From an uncultured Saprospiraceae bacterium (GTDB taxonomy: Bacteria; Bacteroidota; Bacteroidia; Chitinophagales; Saprospiraceae): DNA of 59,678 nucleotides. Below the pieces are notes generated by a model, which ran no database searches, was not told where the DNA came from, and saw only the letters and a list, made by a program, of their open reading frames with translations. The position numbers and the translations under genes were made by a program. The stretch is from NCBI GenBank assembly GCA_937922815.1, contig CALAJP010000126.1:1-59678 (forward strand), in the 5' to 3' direction. This document shows, piece after piece, positions 45,812 to 54,591 of this stretch (within the stretch, counting starts at the first letter, position 1; each line of letters starts with the position of its first letter).

Positions 45812-47080
45812 ATGAGAATTGTAATATTAGGGGCTGGAATTAGCGGCGTAGGAGCTGCTAAATTAGCAAAACATCTTGATTTTGACGTTTTTGTTTCCGA
45901 CAAGGGACCAATTTCGATAGAATATAAAGACCAATTAGAGAAACTTAATATTACTTATGAAGAAAACACACACACGGAATCTCAAATTTTGAATGCCGAT
46001 TTAGTGGTTAAAAGCCCTGGTATTCCGAACCACATTCCATTATTAAAAAAAATAAAAGCAAAAGATATTTCTATTGTTTCGGAAATAGAGTTTGCTTACC
46101 CCCATACAAAAGCTAAAATAATTGCTATTACGGGAAGTAACGGAAAAACAACTTCTACTTCTTTGTTATATCATATTATGAAAGCTGCCAAATTAGATGT
46201 TCAAGTTGGTGGAAATATTGGGAATAGTTTCGCTGAACTGTGTGTTTCAAACTCTGCTAAATATGTAGTGTTGGAGCTTAGTAGTTTTCAGTTAGACCAT
46301 ATCCATTATTTTAAACCTTATGTATCAATCGTATTGAATATTACTCCAGACCATTTGGAAAGATATGATTACGAAATGACTAATTACATCAACGCTAAGT
46401 TGAATATCATTCGCAACCAAGAAAAAGAAGACACTTTTATTTTTAATCAAGATGATAAAAATATTAGTTCAGGAATGAAAATGTTAGAATTGAAGCCGAC
46501 ACTTCTTCCTGTTTCTGTAAACGATGAATATGAAAGTTTTAATTTTGAAACCGCTAGCTTAAAAGGGAAACACAATTTATTTAATATGAAATGTGTCATA
46601 AAAGCTGCTGAACTATTAGGAATTGAAAAACATATTATTCAAAAAGGTTTAGAAACATTTAAGCCTCGACCGCATAGACTACAATTTATTGAGTCGATAA
46701 ATGGGGTAGATTTTATAAATGATTCTAAAGCTACAAATGTTGAAGCCACTTATTTTGCATTGGAAGCCATGAAAAAACCAGTGGTTTGGATTGTAGGAGG
46801 AGTGGATAAGGGCAATAAATATAAAGAATTAGAGACTTTGGTGATAAATAAAGTGAAAGCTTGTGTTTTTTTGGGGATTGATAACCAAAAACTGATTCAA
46901 AGCTTTGGGAAGCATAAAAAATATGTAGAAACCAAATCAATGGACGAAGCAATCACAAAAGCAAAAGAATTTGCAAGATCAGGAGACGTAGTTTTACTAT
47001 CGCCTGCTTGTGCAAGTTTTGATTTATTTAAAAATTATGAAGATCGTGGAAATCAATTTATTGACTACGTGAAAAAATAA
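45812..47080 (+). CDS. murD: UDP-MurNAc-L-alanine:D-glutamate ligase
   Basis: 422 residues. N-terminal Rossmann domain (MRIVILGAGISGVGAAKLA), P-loop GSNGKTT (108-114), the LNITPDHLERYD motif, and SKATNVEATYFALE with VGGVDKG, typical of MurD. It adds D-Glu to UDP-MurNAc-L-Ala in the cytoplasm. It follows mraY by 8 bp. An 87-bp spacer with a short ATGATGG/CCATCAT dyad separates it from ftsW. Confidence 0.96.
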   Translation: MRIVILGAGISGVGAAKLAKHLDFDVFVSDKGPISIEYKDQLEKLNITYEENTHTESQILNADLVVKSPGIPNHIPLLKKIKAKDISIVSEIEFAYPHTKAKIIAITGSNGKTTSTSLLYHIMKAAKLDVQVGGNIGNSFAELCVSNSAKYVVLELSSFQLDHIHYFKPYVSIVLNITPDHLERYDYEMTNYINAKLNIIRNQEKEDTFIFNQDDKNISSGMKMLELKPTLLPVSVNDEYESFNFETASLKGKHNLFNMKCVIKAAELLGIEKHIIQKGLETFKPRPHRLQFIESINGVDFINDSKATNVEATYFALEAMKKPVVWIVGGVDKGNKYKELETLVINKVKACVFLGIDNQKLIQSFGKHKKYVETKSMDEAITKAKEFARSGDVVLLSPACASFDLFKNYEDRGNQFIDYVKK

Positions 47081-47167
47081 TATAGAATACAAATGATGGA
47101 ATCAGTTAACCAAAACGAACCATCATTTACAATAATAGGTAACTGAAACATTGAATAATCTTACAAA

Positions 47168-48301
47168 ATGACTTTAAGTAAAAGTATTACTGCAAGGTTG
47201 GGAGGAGATAAACTAATATGGTTGATAATCATATTGTTGACGGCTGTGTCTTTGATAGCAGTATATAGTTCTACGGGTACTATTGCTTACAAAGACAGAG
47301 GAGGAAATACCGAGTATTACTTATTCAAACACGGAGTTATTGTTTTTTTAGGCTTATTAATTACCATCGTTTTATATAGAGTTCATTATCTCAAATTTTC
47401 TAAAATAGCCCCGTTTTTATGGCTGTTGAGCATACCGCTGTTGATATTTACCGTCTTTTTTGGTGCGGAAGTAAACGATGCGAGAAGATGGATAACGTTG
47501 CCTATTATTAACTTAACGTTCCAGACTTCTGATTTTGGAAAACTAGCATTGATCATCTATTTAGCCAGAACTATTTCTGCAAAACAAGAATATATTTCAG
47601 ACTTTAAAAGTGCATTTGTTCCGATAATAGTACCTATCATTTTAACCTGTGGTTTGATAGCACCAGCTGATTTATCATCAGCCTTATTGTTATTTTTAAC
47701 ATGTTTTATAATGATGTTTATAGGAAGGGTTCATTATAAGTTTTTGTTATTATTGTTAGCAGGAGGAATGGTAGCTTTCGCATTTTTGATTTTGTTGTCC
47801 GCATTTTTTCCAGACTTTATCCGTCAAGAAACATGGATTTCGAGAATACAAGAATTTGTGATGAATTCGGATGGGGGATATCAAATTCAACAATCCAAAA
47901 TTGCCATTGCTAAAGGAGGTTTTTTTGGGTTAGGGCCAGGGAATAGCATTCAAAGAAACTTTTTACCGTCACCATATTCAGATTTTATTTATAGCATTAT
48001 TTGTGAGGAATTTGGTTTAATAGGAGCTTTTTTGATAGTTGCTATTTATTTAGGCTTGTTTTTAAGGACAGTATCATTGGTAACAAAATCACCAAAGGCA
48101 TTTGGGGCTATGTTAGCAATGGGACTTAGTGTGAGTTTAGTATTACAAGCACTAACAAATATGGCGGTTTCGGTACATTTAGTTCCTGTTACGGGACTGA
48201 CGTTGCCAATGGTAAGTATGGGTGGAACTTCATTAATTTTTACGAGTATGTCATTCGGTATTATTCTGAGTGTTAGTCGTTATATCGAAAAACTAAATTA
48301 A
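47168..48301 (+). CDS. ftsW: Septal peptidoglycan glycosyltransferase FtsW
   Basis: 377 residues, ten predicted membrane helices, SEDS family: VNDARRWITLPIINLTFQTSDFGKLALI, GGYQIQQSKIAIAKGGFFGLG, SDFIYSIICEEFGLIGA and PVTGLTLPMVSMGGTS are classical (each given in part). It polymerises lipid II with FtsI at the septum. The stop shares one base with the ATG of the MurG-MurC fusion. Confidence 0.95.
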   Translation: MTLSKSITARLGGDKLIWLIIILLTAVSLIAVYSSTGTIAYKDRGGNTEYYLFKHGVIVFLGLLITIVLYRVHYLKFSKIAPFLWLLSIPLLIFTVFFGAEVNDARRWITLPIINLTFQTSDFGKLALIIYLARTISAKQEYISDFKSAFVPIIVPIILTCGLIAPADLSSALLLFLTCFIMMFIGRVHYKFLLLLLAGGMVAFAFLILLSAFFPDFIRQETWISRIQEFVMNSDGGYQIQQSKIAIAKGGFFGLGPGNSIQRNFLPSPYSDFIYSIICEEFGLIGAFLIVAIYLGLFLRTVSLVTKSPKAFGAMLAMGLSVSLVLQALTNMAVSVHLVPVTGLTLPMVSMGGTSLIFTSMSFGIILSVSRYIEKLN

Positions 48302-50808
48302 TGGGGAGCACACAAGAAAAGTTAAAAGTAATTATCTCTGGCGGAGGTACAGGAGGACATATTTTTCCTGCATTAGCAATTGCTGAAGCATTGAAAAAAA
48401 AGGTATCTGATATTGAGTTTTTGTTCGTAGGGGCAGAAGGCAAGATGGAGATGACAAAAGTACCTAAAGCAGGTTATAAAATAATAGGTTTACCTATTCG
48501 AGGTTTTAGTAGGAAAATAAATTTTAAAGGAATAATTCATAACATTGAAACATTGCTTAGTTTGGGGCGTAGTATGTTGAAGGCTAAAAAAATAGTAACG
48601 AGTTTTAAACCTGATTTTGCTATCGGAGTTGGAGGTTATGCTAGTGGACCTATGCTAAAGGCTTCTGTTCGTAAAAACGTTCCTATTTTTCTCCAAGAGC
48701 AAAATTCTTTTGCGGGTTTGACTAACAAACTTTTAGCAAAAGAAACCCAAAAAATCTGTGTCGCCTATGATGGCATGGAGAAGTTTTTCCCAAAATCCAA
48801 AATAATTAAAACAGGTAATCCTGTTCGTGAAAGTATTTGTAATATTAATATTTCTAAAAAAGAAGGTTTAGAAATATTGAAATTCGATACTCATAAGCCA
48901 TTAGTACTCCTGATGGGAGGAAGTGGTGGTGCTAGAACATTGAATGAGGCGATGAAAAATGCTTTAGAACTCATCAAAAAGAATGAGAATATTCAATGGT
49001 TGTGGCAATGCGGAGCGTATTACTTGAATGAATATAAAAATTGTGAAGTTGCTCAATTAGATAATGTGACTATTACTGCCTTTATTGAAAATATGTCGGC
49101 AGCATATGTAGCATCGGATATTGTGATTGCTAGAGCAGGAGCGTTAACTATTTCTGAATTGTGTGTATTGGGCAAGCCCAGTATTTTAGTACCTTCTCCA
49201 AATGTTGCTGAAGACCACCAAACTCATAATGCAATGGCGTTGGTGAATAATGATGCCGCTTTGATAGTAACAGATGTTGATGCTAAAACTAATTTAGTGG
49301 TAAAAGCAATCGAATTAATTGAAAATAAAAAGGAAGCTAAAAAGTTAGCTGCTAATATAACAAGAATGGCAAGTTATGCTGCTGCTGACCAAATCGCCGA
49401 TGTGATTTTGGAAGCTTCTGGAGTAACTATTGATAAAAATGAAGATTTCTTTTCAGGTATTCAATCTGTTTTTATGATTGGAATTGGAGGAATTGGAATG
49501 AGTGCAATTGCTAGGTATTTGAAGAATAGAGGTATTGATGTGATGGGTTACGATAAAACTCAAACAAAATTGACCAATCAGCTTGAAAAAGAGAATATTA
49601 AAATTATCTTTGACGAAAATATTGAGTTAATTCCAAATCTAATTGATTTGGTGATTTACACCCCAGCCATACCAGATGGTCAACTTCAATTGACTCATTT
49701 TAAAAACTGCACATCCATACCTGTTTTAAAGAGAGCCGAAGCGTTAGGTAAGATAAGTAAAGAGAAAAAAACTTATGCTATCGCAGGTACTCATGGCAAA
49801 ACTTCAACATCAACTTTGCTCAGCCATTTACTAATAGCCGGAAATAAAGATATTTCAGCAATTTTAGGCGGTATCGTATCTGACTGGGGAAGTAATTTTA
49901 AGCATGGTGAATCAAATGTTTTAGTCGTAGAAGCAGACGAATATGATAAGTCGTTTTTGCATCTTAAACCAAATGCCGCTTCTATTCTTTCTGTCGATGC
50001 AGACCATTTAGATATCTATGGAGATAGAAAATTAATGCTTGCGGAAGGATTTGGAGCGTTTATCAATAAGATAGAAACAGGAGGGACTTTATTAATTCCT
50101 TTTGAAGCCAGAAAACTTGAAATTTTTAATAGAAAAGACATTAATATTTTAACTTTTGGAATAGAAGAAGGAGACATACAAGCAAAAAATGTAAGGGTAG
50201 AAAATGGCACATTTGTTTTCGATTTTTATGCCAATGAGTTAGAAGTGAAGAATTTTAAAACTCATTTTGTCGGAAAACATAATGTATTGAACGCTATTAA
50301 TGCGATTTATTTATCGATGTTAGAAGGTGTTAATGCAGAAGATTTGAAAAAAGGATTGTCCGAATTCAAAGGAATTAAAAGACGGTTCGAAATTATAAAA
50401 GAAGTAGAAAACAAAATTTATATAGATGATTATGCACATCACCCAACTGAAATAAAGGCTGCTTGGCAAACTGTCAATGAATTATATCCTAATAGAAAAA
50501 AATTAGTGGTTTTTCAGCCTCATTTGTTCTCTAGGACTAAAGATTTTGCCACTGAATTTGCTGAGGTGTTAGATGATATGGAACAATTAATTCTGGTTGA
50601 TATTTACCCTGCGAGAGAGCTACCTTTTGACGGAATAACTAGTCAAATCATTATTGATAAAATGACTAAAAATAATAAAATAAAGCCAGTAGCATTGGAA
50701 AATGTGTTGGATGAAATAAAGAAATATAATTACGAAGTAATATTGACATTAGGAGCAGGAAACATAGATACTTTGATTGATAAAATAGCAGATACTTTAG
50801 AAAAATAA
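48301..50808 (+). CDS. murG-murC: MurG-MurC fusion protein
   Basis: 835 residues in one uninterrupted frame. Residues 8-370 are MurG: GGGTGGH (14-20), GVGGYASGP (109-117), LQEQNSFAGLTNKLL, MGGSGGARTLN (205-215) and RAGALTISEL (278-287), the lipid I to lipid II GlcNAc-transferase. A linker of about 18 residues (372-389) leads into MurC: IGIGGIGMS (393-401), P-loop GTHGKTST (496-503), EADEYDKSF, DADHLDIYGD and DDYAHHPTEI, the UDP-MurNAc:L-alanine ligase. All key motifs of both enzymes are present, so both should be active. Gene order is the normal one; only the stop/start between them is lost. It overlaps ftsW by one base and abuts ftsQ directly. Confidence 0.95.
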   Translation: MGSTQEKLKVIISGGGTGGHIFPALAIAEALKKKVSDIEFLFVGAEGKMEMTKVPKAGYKIIGLPIRGFSRKINFKGIIHNIETLLSLGRSMLKAKKIVTSFKPDFAIGVGGYASGPMLKASVRKNVPIFLQEQNSFAGLTNKLLAKETQKICVAYDGMEKFFPKSKIIKTGNPVRESICNINISKKEGLEILKFDTHKPLVLLMGGSGGARTLNEAMKNALELIKKNENIQWLWQCGAYYLNEYKNCEVAQLDNVTITAFIENMSAAYVASDIVIARAGALTISELCVLGKPSILVPSPNVAEDHQTHNAMALVNNDAALIVTDVDAKTNLVVKAIELIENKKEAKKLAANITRMASYAAADQIADVILEASGVTIDKNEDFFSGIQSVFMIGIGGIGMSAIARYLKNRGIDVMGYDKTQTKLTNQLEKENIKIIFDENIELIPNLIDLVIYTPAIPDGQLQLTHFKNCTSIPVLKRAEALGKISKEKKTYAIAGTHGKTSTSTLLSHLLIAGNKDISAILGGIVSDWGSNFKHGESNVLVVEADEYDKSFLHLKPNAASILSVDADHLDIYGDRKLMLAEGFGAFINKIETGGTLLIPFEARKLEIFNRKDINILTFGIEEGDIQAKNVRVENGTFVFDFYANELEVKNFKTHFVGKHNVLNAINAIYLSMLEGVNAEDLKKGLSEFKGIKRRFEIIKEVENKIYIDDYAHHPTEIKAAWQTVNELYPNRKKLVVFQPHLFSRTKDFATEFAEVLDDMEQLILVDIYPARELPFDGITSQIIIDKMTKNNKIKPVALENVLDEIKKYNYEVILTLGAGNIDTLIDKIADTLEK

Positions 50809-51606
50809 ATGAATAAAGAAACTAAAAATATAAAATATAGATTAAAAAAGCCTTTTAGATACGCTCTTTGGGGGCTAGGTGTTCTATGCTTATGCATGGT
50901 TTTGGTTTCTGCTATGGGGAGTAGTTCTAATAAAACAGTTTCTAATGTACGAGTAGAAATTATTCCAACAGAAGAGAATCAGTTGTTGGTAACTAAAAAA
51001 GATGTTTTATCAGCTATCGTAAATCAATACCCACATGATATTAATACCGTTGTTATTAGTAAAATAGAGGTGATGGAAATTGAAAGTATTATAGAAAAAG
51101 TGCCTTTCGTTTCTGATGCTGAAGTATATTTTGATGCACAACAGAATTTGCATATCTCGATTGCTCAAGAAAAACCATTGGTAAGAATAATGGCAGAAAA
51201 TGGAGATAATTATTATTTGAATAAAGAGGCAAAACATATTCCGCTATCTAACCATGCAACTCCTAGAGTCTTGGTGGTTACAGGGAACGTACCCAAATAT
51301 AGTAGAAATGAAGACGGGTTAAGAGGAGAGAAGTTAAAGGAATTGTTTTATGTGGTCGAAAAAATCACAAATGATGATTTCTATAATCCATTAATTGAAC
51401 AAATTAATATAAACCAAGAAGGACAATACGAATTAGTACCTAAATTAGGAAAACATACCATTTTATTGGGTAGTTCAGAAGATTTAGATATTAAGTTTCA
51501 TAAAATAAAAAAAATTTACAAAGAAGTTTTTTCTCGCAAAGGTTGGCAACACTATAGTCTTATAGATGTCTCCTTCAAAGGACAGGCGGTTTGTAAAAAA
51601 GATTAA
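50809..51606 (+). CDS. ftsQ: Cell division protein FtsQ
   Basis: 265 residues: short basic cytoplasmic tail, one transmembrane helix (about 17-36), then a POTRA-like and FtsQ beta domain (KVPFVSDAEVYFDAQQNLHI, IAQEKPLVRI). Position between murC and ftsA and topology fit FtsQ/DivIB. The ATG follows the previous stop without a gap. Confidence 0.88.
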   Translation: MNKETKNIKYRLKKPFRYALWGLGVLCLCMVLVSAMGSSSNKTVSNVRVEIIPTEENQLLVTKKDVLSAIVNQYPHDINTVVISKIEVMEIESIIEKVPFVSDAEVYFDAQQNLHISIAQEKPLVRIMAENGDNYYLNKEAKHIPLSNHATPRVLVVTGNVPKYSRNEDGLRGEKLKELFYVVEKITNDDFYNPLIEQININQEGQYELVPKLGKHTILLGSSEDLDIKFHKIKKIYKEVFSRKGWQHYSLIDVSFKGQAVCKKD

Positions 51607-51667
51607 CACGAAAACAAATAATTTACTAAACAAACTTACAATTAACAGAACCAAAATATTTTAAGAC

Positions 51668-53023
51668 ATGCAACAATTTAATCAACAAAAAAAGATGGTT
51701 GTAGCCATAGACATTGGAACTACAAAGGTAGTGGCAATGGCAGGCTATAAAGATCACAATAACAAGATTGAGATTAAAGGAGTGGGAAAGGTAGAGAGTG
51801 ATGGTGTCTCAAGAGGAGTTGTGATTAATATTGATAGAGTAGTTAAATCTATCAGTGAAGCCGTTGCAATTGCACAAAAACACATCGATGAACCCATCAC
51901 TGATGTATATGTGGGAATAGCTGGACAACACATCCGTAGTCTTCAACATAGAGGAGTATTAACGAGAAATAATACATTAAGTGAAATTTCTCAGTCTGAT
52001 ATTGATGCATTGATTAATGATATGCATAAACTAGTATTGCCTCCTGGTGATAAAATCTTACATGTAATTCCTCAAGAATACACTGTAGATAATGAGACTG
52101 TGATAGGTGACCCTATCGGGATGTCAGGAGTAAGAATGGAAGCTAATTTCCATATTATTACAGGACAACAAACAGCTTCTAATAATATTACTAGATGTGT
52201 ATCTAAAGCAGGTTTAAATATAAAAAATATTACGCTTGAACCTATTGCTTCTGCCGCTGCTGTATTAAGTGAGCAAGAAAAAGAAGCAGGTGTAGTTTTG
52301 GTTGATATAGGAGGAGGCACAACTGATGTTACTATCTTTTACGAAGGAATCATTAGACATACTGCAGTTATTCCTTTAGGGGGACATGTTATTACAAAAG
52401 ACATTAAGGACGGCTGCAAAATAATGATTAAAGATGCAGAAAAACTTAAAGTAAAACAGGGCTGTGCATTGGCAGAAGAAGTATTGGAAGATAGAATTAT
52501 TTTGATTGATGGCTTGGTTGGTAGAGAACCAAAGCAAATTTCAAAAATTAATTTAGCAAAAATCATTGAAGCTAGAGTCGAAGAAATACTTGAATATTTA
52601 AGTTACGAAATAGAAAATGCGGGTTTTGACCCAATAGATTTGATTGGAGGAGTCGTTTTGACTGGTGGTGGAGCACTATTAGATCAAATTATTAAATCTG
52701 TAGAATATATGACGGGAATGAATTGCCGTCTTGGAATCCCATCAGATAGGTTAGCTCATGGTTATAATGAAGAAATGACTTCACCTAAAATGTCAACAGC
52801 TTTAGGTTTGTTGATTCTTGGAATTGAAAGTGAAGAAAGGTTTGAGAAATTTGCATTAAAAGAAGGTGTTGTTAATAATGACACTTCCGATAAATCAGAT
52901 AACGCTCATAGCCAACGAACTGATGAAGATAACCCATCTACGGATAGTCAATCTTTTATGCAGAAACTCTTCAATGGTGCGAAAGAGTTTTTTAACGAAC
53001 CACTAGAGTCTGACTTTAAATAA
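51668..53023 (+). CDS. ftsA: Cell division protein FtsA
   Basis: 451 residues, actin-like ATPase: VVAIDIGTTKVVAMAGY (phosphate 1), VVLVDIGGGTTDVTIF (phosphate 2), GGVVLTGGGALLD (adenosine), and an SHS2-type 1C domain (VYVGIAGQHIRSLQHRG). The C-terminal peptide MQKLFNGAKEFFNEPLE is the amphipathic membrane anchor. It tethers FtsZ filaments to the membrane. Confidence 0.96.
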   Translation: MQQFNQQKKMVVAIDIGTTKVVAMAGYKDHNNKIEIKGVGKVESDGVSRGVVINIDRVVKSISEAVAIAQKHIDEPITDVYVGIAGQHIRSLQHRGVLTRNNTLSEISQSDIDALINDMHKLVLPPGDKILHVIPQEYTVDNETVIGDPIGMSGVRMEANFHIITGQQTASNNITRCVSKAGLNIKNITLEPIASAAAVLSEQEKEAGVVLVDIGGGTTDVTIFYEGIIRHTAVIPLGGHVITKDIKDGCKIMIKDAEKLKVKQGCALAEEVLEDRIILIDGLVGREPKQISKINLAKIIEARVEEILEYLSYEIENAGFDPIDLIGGVVLTGGGALLDQIIKSVEYMTGMNCRLGIPSDRLAHGYNEEMTSPKMSTALGLLILGIESEERFEKFALKEGVVNNDTSDKSDNAHSQRTDEDNPSTDSQSFMQKLFNGAKEFFNEPLESDFK

Positions 53024-53067
53024 AAGTCTTCTCGATTTAAATTTTTAAAATTAAAAACAATCAAATT

Positions 53068-54492
53068 ATGATTTTCGATATACCCAAAAATGAACCCTCT
53101 ATAATTAAAGTTTTAGGTGTAGGAGGAGGTGGTTCTAATGCTGTTTCTTTCATGTATAAAGACGGAATTGTAGGCGTTGAATTCGGAATTTCAAATACTG
53201 ATGCTCAAGCATTGGAAGTAAGCCCCGTACCTACAAAAATTCATTTAGGTCCAACTTTGACCGAAGGGAGAGGAGCAGGTTCAAAACCTCAAGTTGGAAA
53301 ACAAGCTTGTTTAGAATCTACGGATGCTATAAACGAATTTTTAGGAGACGAGACCAAAATGTTGTTCATTACTGCTGGTATGGGAGGTGGAACAGGAACA
53401 GGTGCAGCACCTGTAATTGCTCAGGCCGCTAGAGAAAAAGATATTCTTACTATCGGTATTGTTACCGTTCCTTTTCAATTCGAAGGTAGAAGAAGAAAAG
53501 AATTAGGAATTGCAGGCTTGGAAGAGTTAAAAAAACACGTAGACACTATCGTTGTCGTTTCTAATGATAAATTAAGAGAGATGCATGGAGATTTGAAAAT
53601 CTCTGAGGCATTCGGAAAAGCAGATAATATATTAGCGACGGCGGCAAAAGCTATTGCTGAAATTATTACCGTACCAGGCTATATTAACGTGGATTTTGAA
53701 GATGTAAACTTCGTTATGAGAGATAGTGGAGTCGCAATCCTTGGAAATGGCGTAGCTGATGGAGAGGGAAGAGCAATGGCTGCTATTGACGCTGCTTTAC
53801 ATTCTCCGTTATTAGAAGATAATAATATTCGTGGTGCTCAATGTGTATTGGTTAATATTACTTCGGGTTCTAAAGAAGCAACTATGGACGAAATTAGTGC
53901 CATAAATGATTTCGTTCAAGAAGAAGCAGGTGAAGGAACCGATTTGATTTGGGGAAACTGTTATGATGAATCTTTAGGTGATGCATTGAGAGTTACCGTT
54001 ATTGCGACGGGGTTTCAAAAAAAGGCTGAACAACAGCGTTTGACGATCAATCAAGAAAAACCAAAAGTGGTTAATTTAGACGAAAGAGATGAGAGTAATG
54101 CGTTGTATGCATTAGGTAGTGATGCCGAGCCAATGAGTATCGAATTGGAGGCTCCTGCATCTAGAAAATATTCAAGAAAAGAAATTTTGAATATGAAGCA
54201 TACGAACCGAGAGCCTCAACACAATGACTATGACCCATTTGAAGAGGAACGAAACCGTTTGAAAATGGAGCGTATGAAAAGAATGAATGCTCGTAGAGCA
54301 AAAGCAGCAAAACCTAACAATATTCAAAAAGATTTAAAATCTATCGAAGACGAACCAGCATACAAAAGAAAGAAGGTTCATTTAGATGATTTGAAAGATG
54401 ATGAAACTGAATTTTCAAGACATACAATAAACGAACAAAATGAATTTGACGCATATTCAAACAATTCATTTTTGCATGATAATGTAGATTAA
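53068..54492 (+). CDS. ftsZ: Cell division protein FtsZ
   Basis: 474 residues. GTP-binding loops GGGGSNA (19-25) and the tubulin signature GGGTGTG (106-112), T7-loop region VNVDFEDV-like (INVDFEDVNFVM). A long charged linker follows the core, with a C-terminal peptide (DEPAYKRKKVHLDDL) that should bind FtsA, and then a tail of about 35 residues beyond it. Last gene of the cluster; a strong terminator lies 34 bp downstream. Confidence 0.97.
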   Translation: MIFDIPKNEPSIIKVLGVGGGGSNAVSFMYKDGIVGVEFGISNTDAQALEVSPVPTKIHLGPTLTEGRGAGSKPQVGKQACLESTDAINEFLGDETKMLFITAGMGGGTGTGAAPVIAQAAREKDILTIGIVTVPFQFEGRRRKELGIAGLEELKKHVDTIVVVSNDKLREMHGDLKISEAFGKADNILATAAKAIAEIITVPGYINVDFEDVNFVMRDSGVAILGNGVADGEGRAMAAIDAALHSPLLEDNNIRGAQCVLVNITSGSKEATMDEISAINDFVQEEAGEGTDLIWGNCYDESLGDALRVTVIATGFQKKAEQQRLTINQEKPKVVNLDERDESNALYALGSDAEPMSIELEAPASRKYSRKEILNMKHTNREPQHNDYDPFEEERNRLKMERMKRMNARRAKAAKPNNIQKDLKSIEDEPAYKRKKVHLDDLKDDETEFSRHTINEQNEFDAYSNNSFLHDNVD

Positions 54493-54525
54493 TTCTACTC
54501 TAAGATAATGGTTCTATGTTAATTT

Positions 54526-54558
54526 AATCCCCATCTATTTACAAAATAGATGGGGATT
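54526..54558. terminator. Bidirectional terminator between ftsZ and hscA
   Basis: A 15-bp perfect stem (54526-54540 with 54544-54558) with only a 3-base loop, in the convergent gap. No long T tract follows, but the stem is strong. Confidence 0.8.
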
Positions 54559-54591
54559 GTTATTCCTATTGATGATGATATAAAATATTTA

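Noticed and set aside
47093-47146. 17-codon frame between murD and ftsW (MMESVNQNEPSF...)
   Set aside because: Too short, with no ribosome-binding site or known counterpart; the ATGATGG/CCATCAT dyad there is weak.
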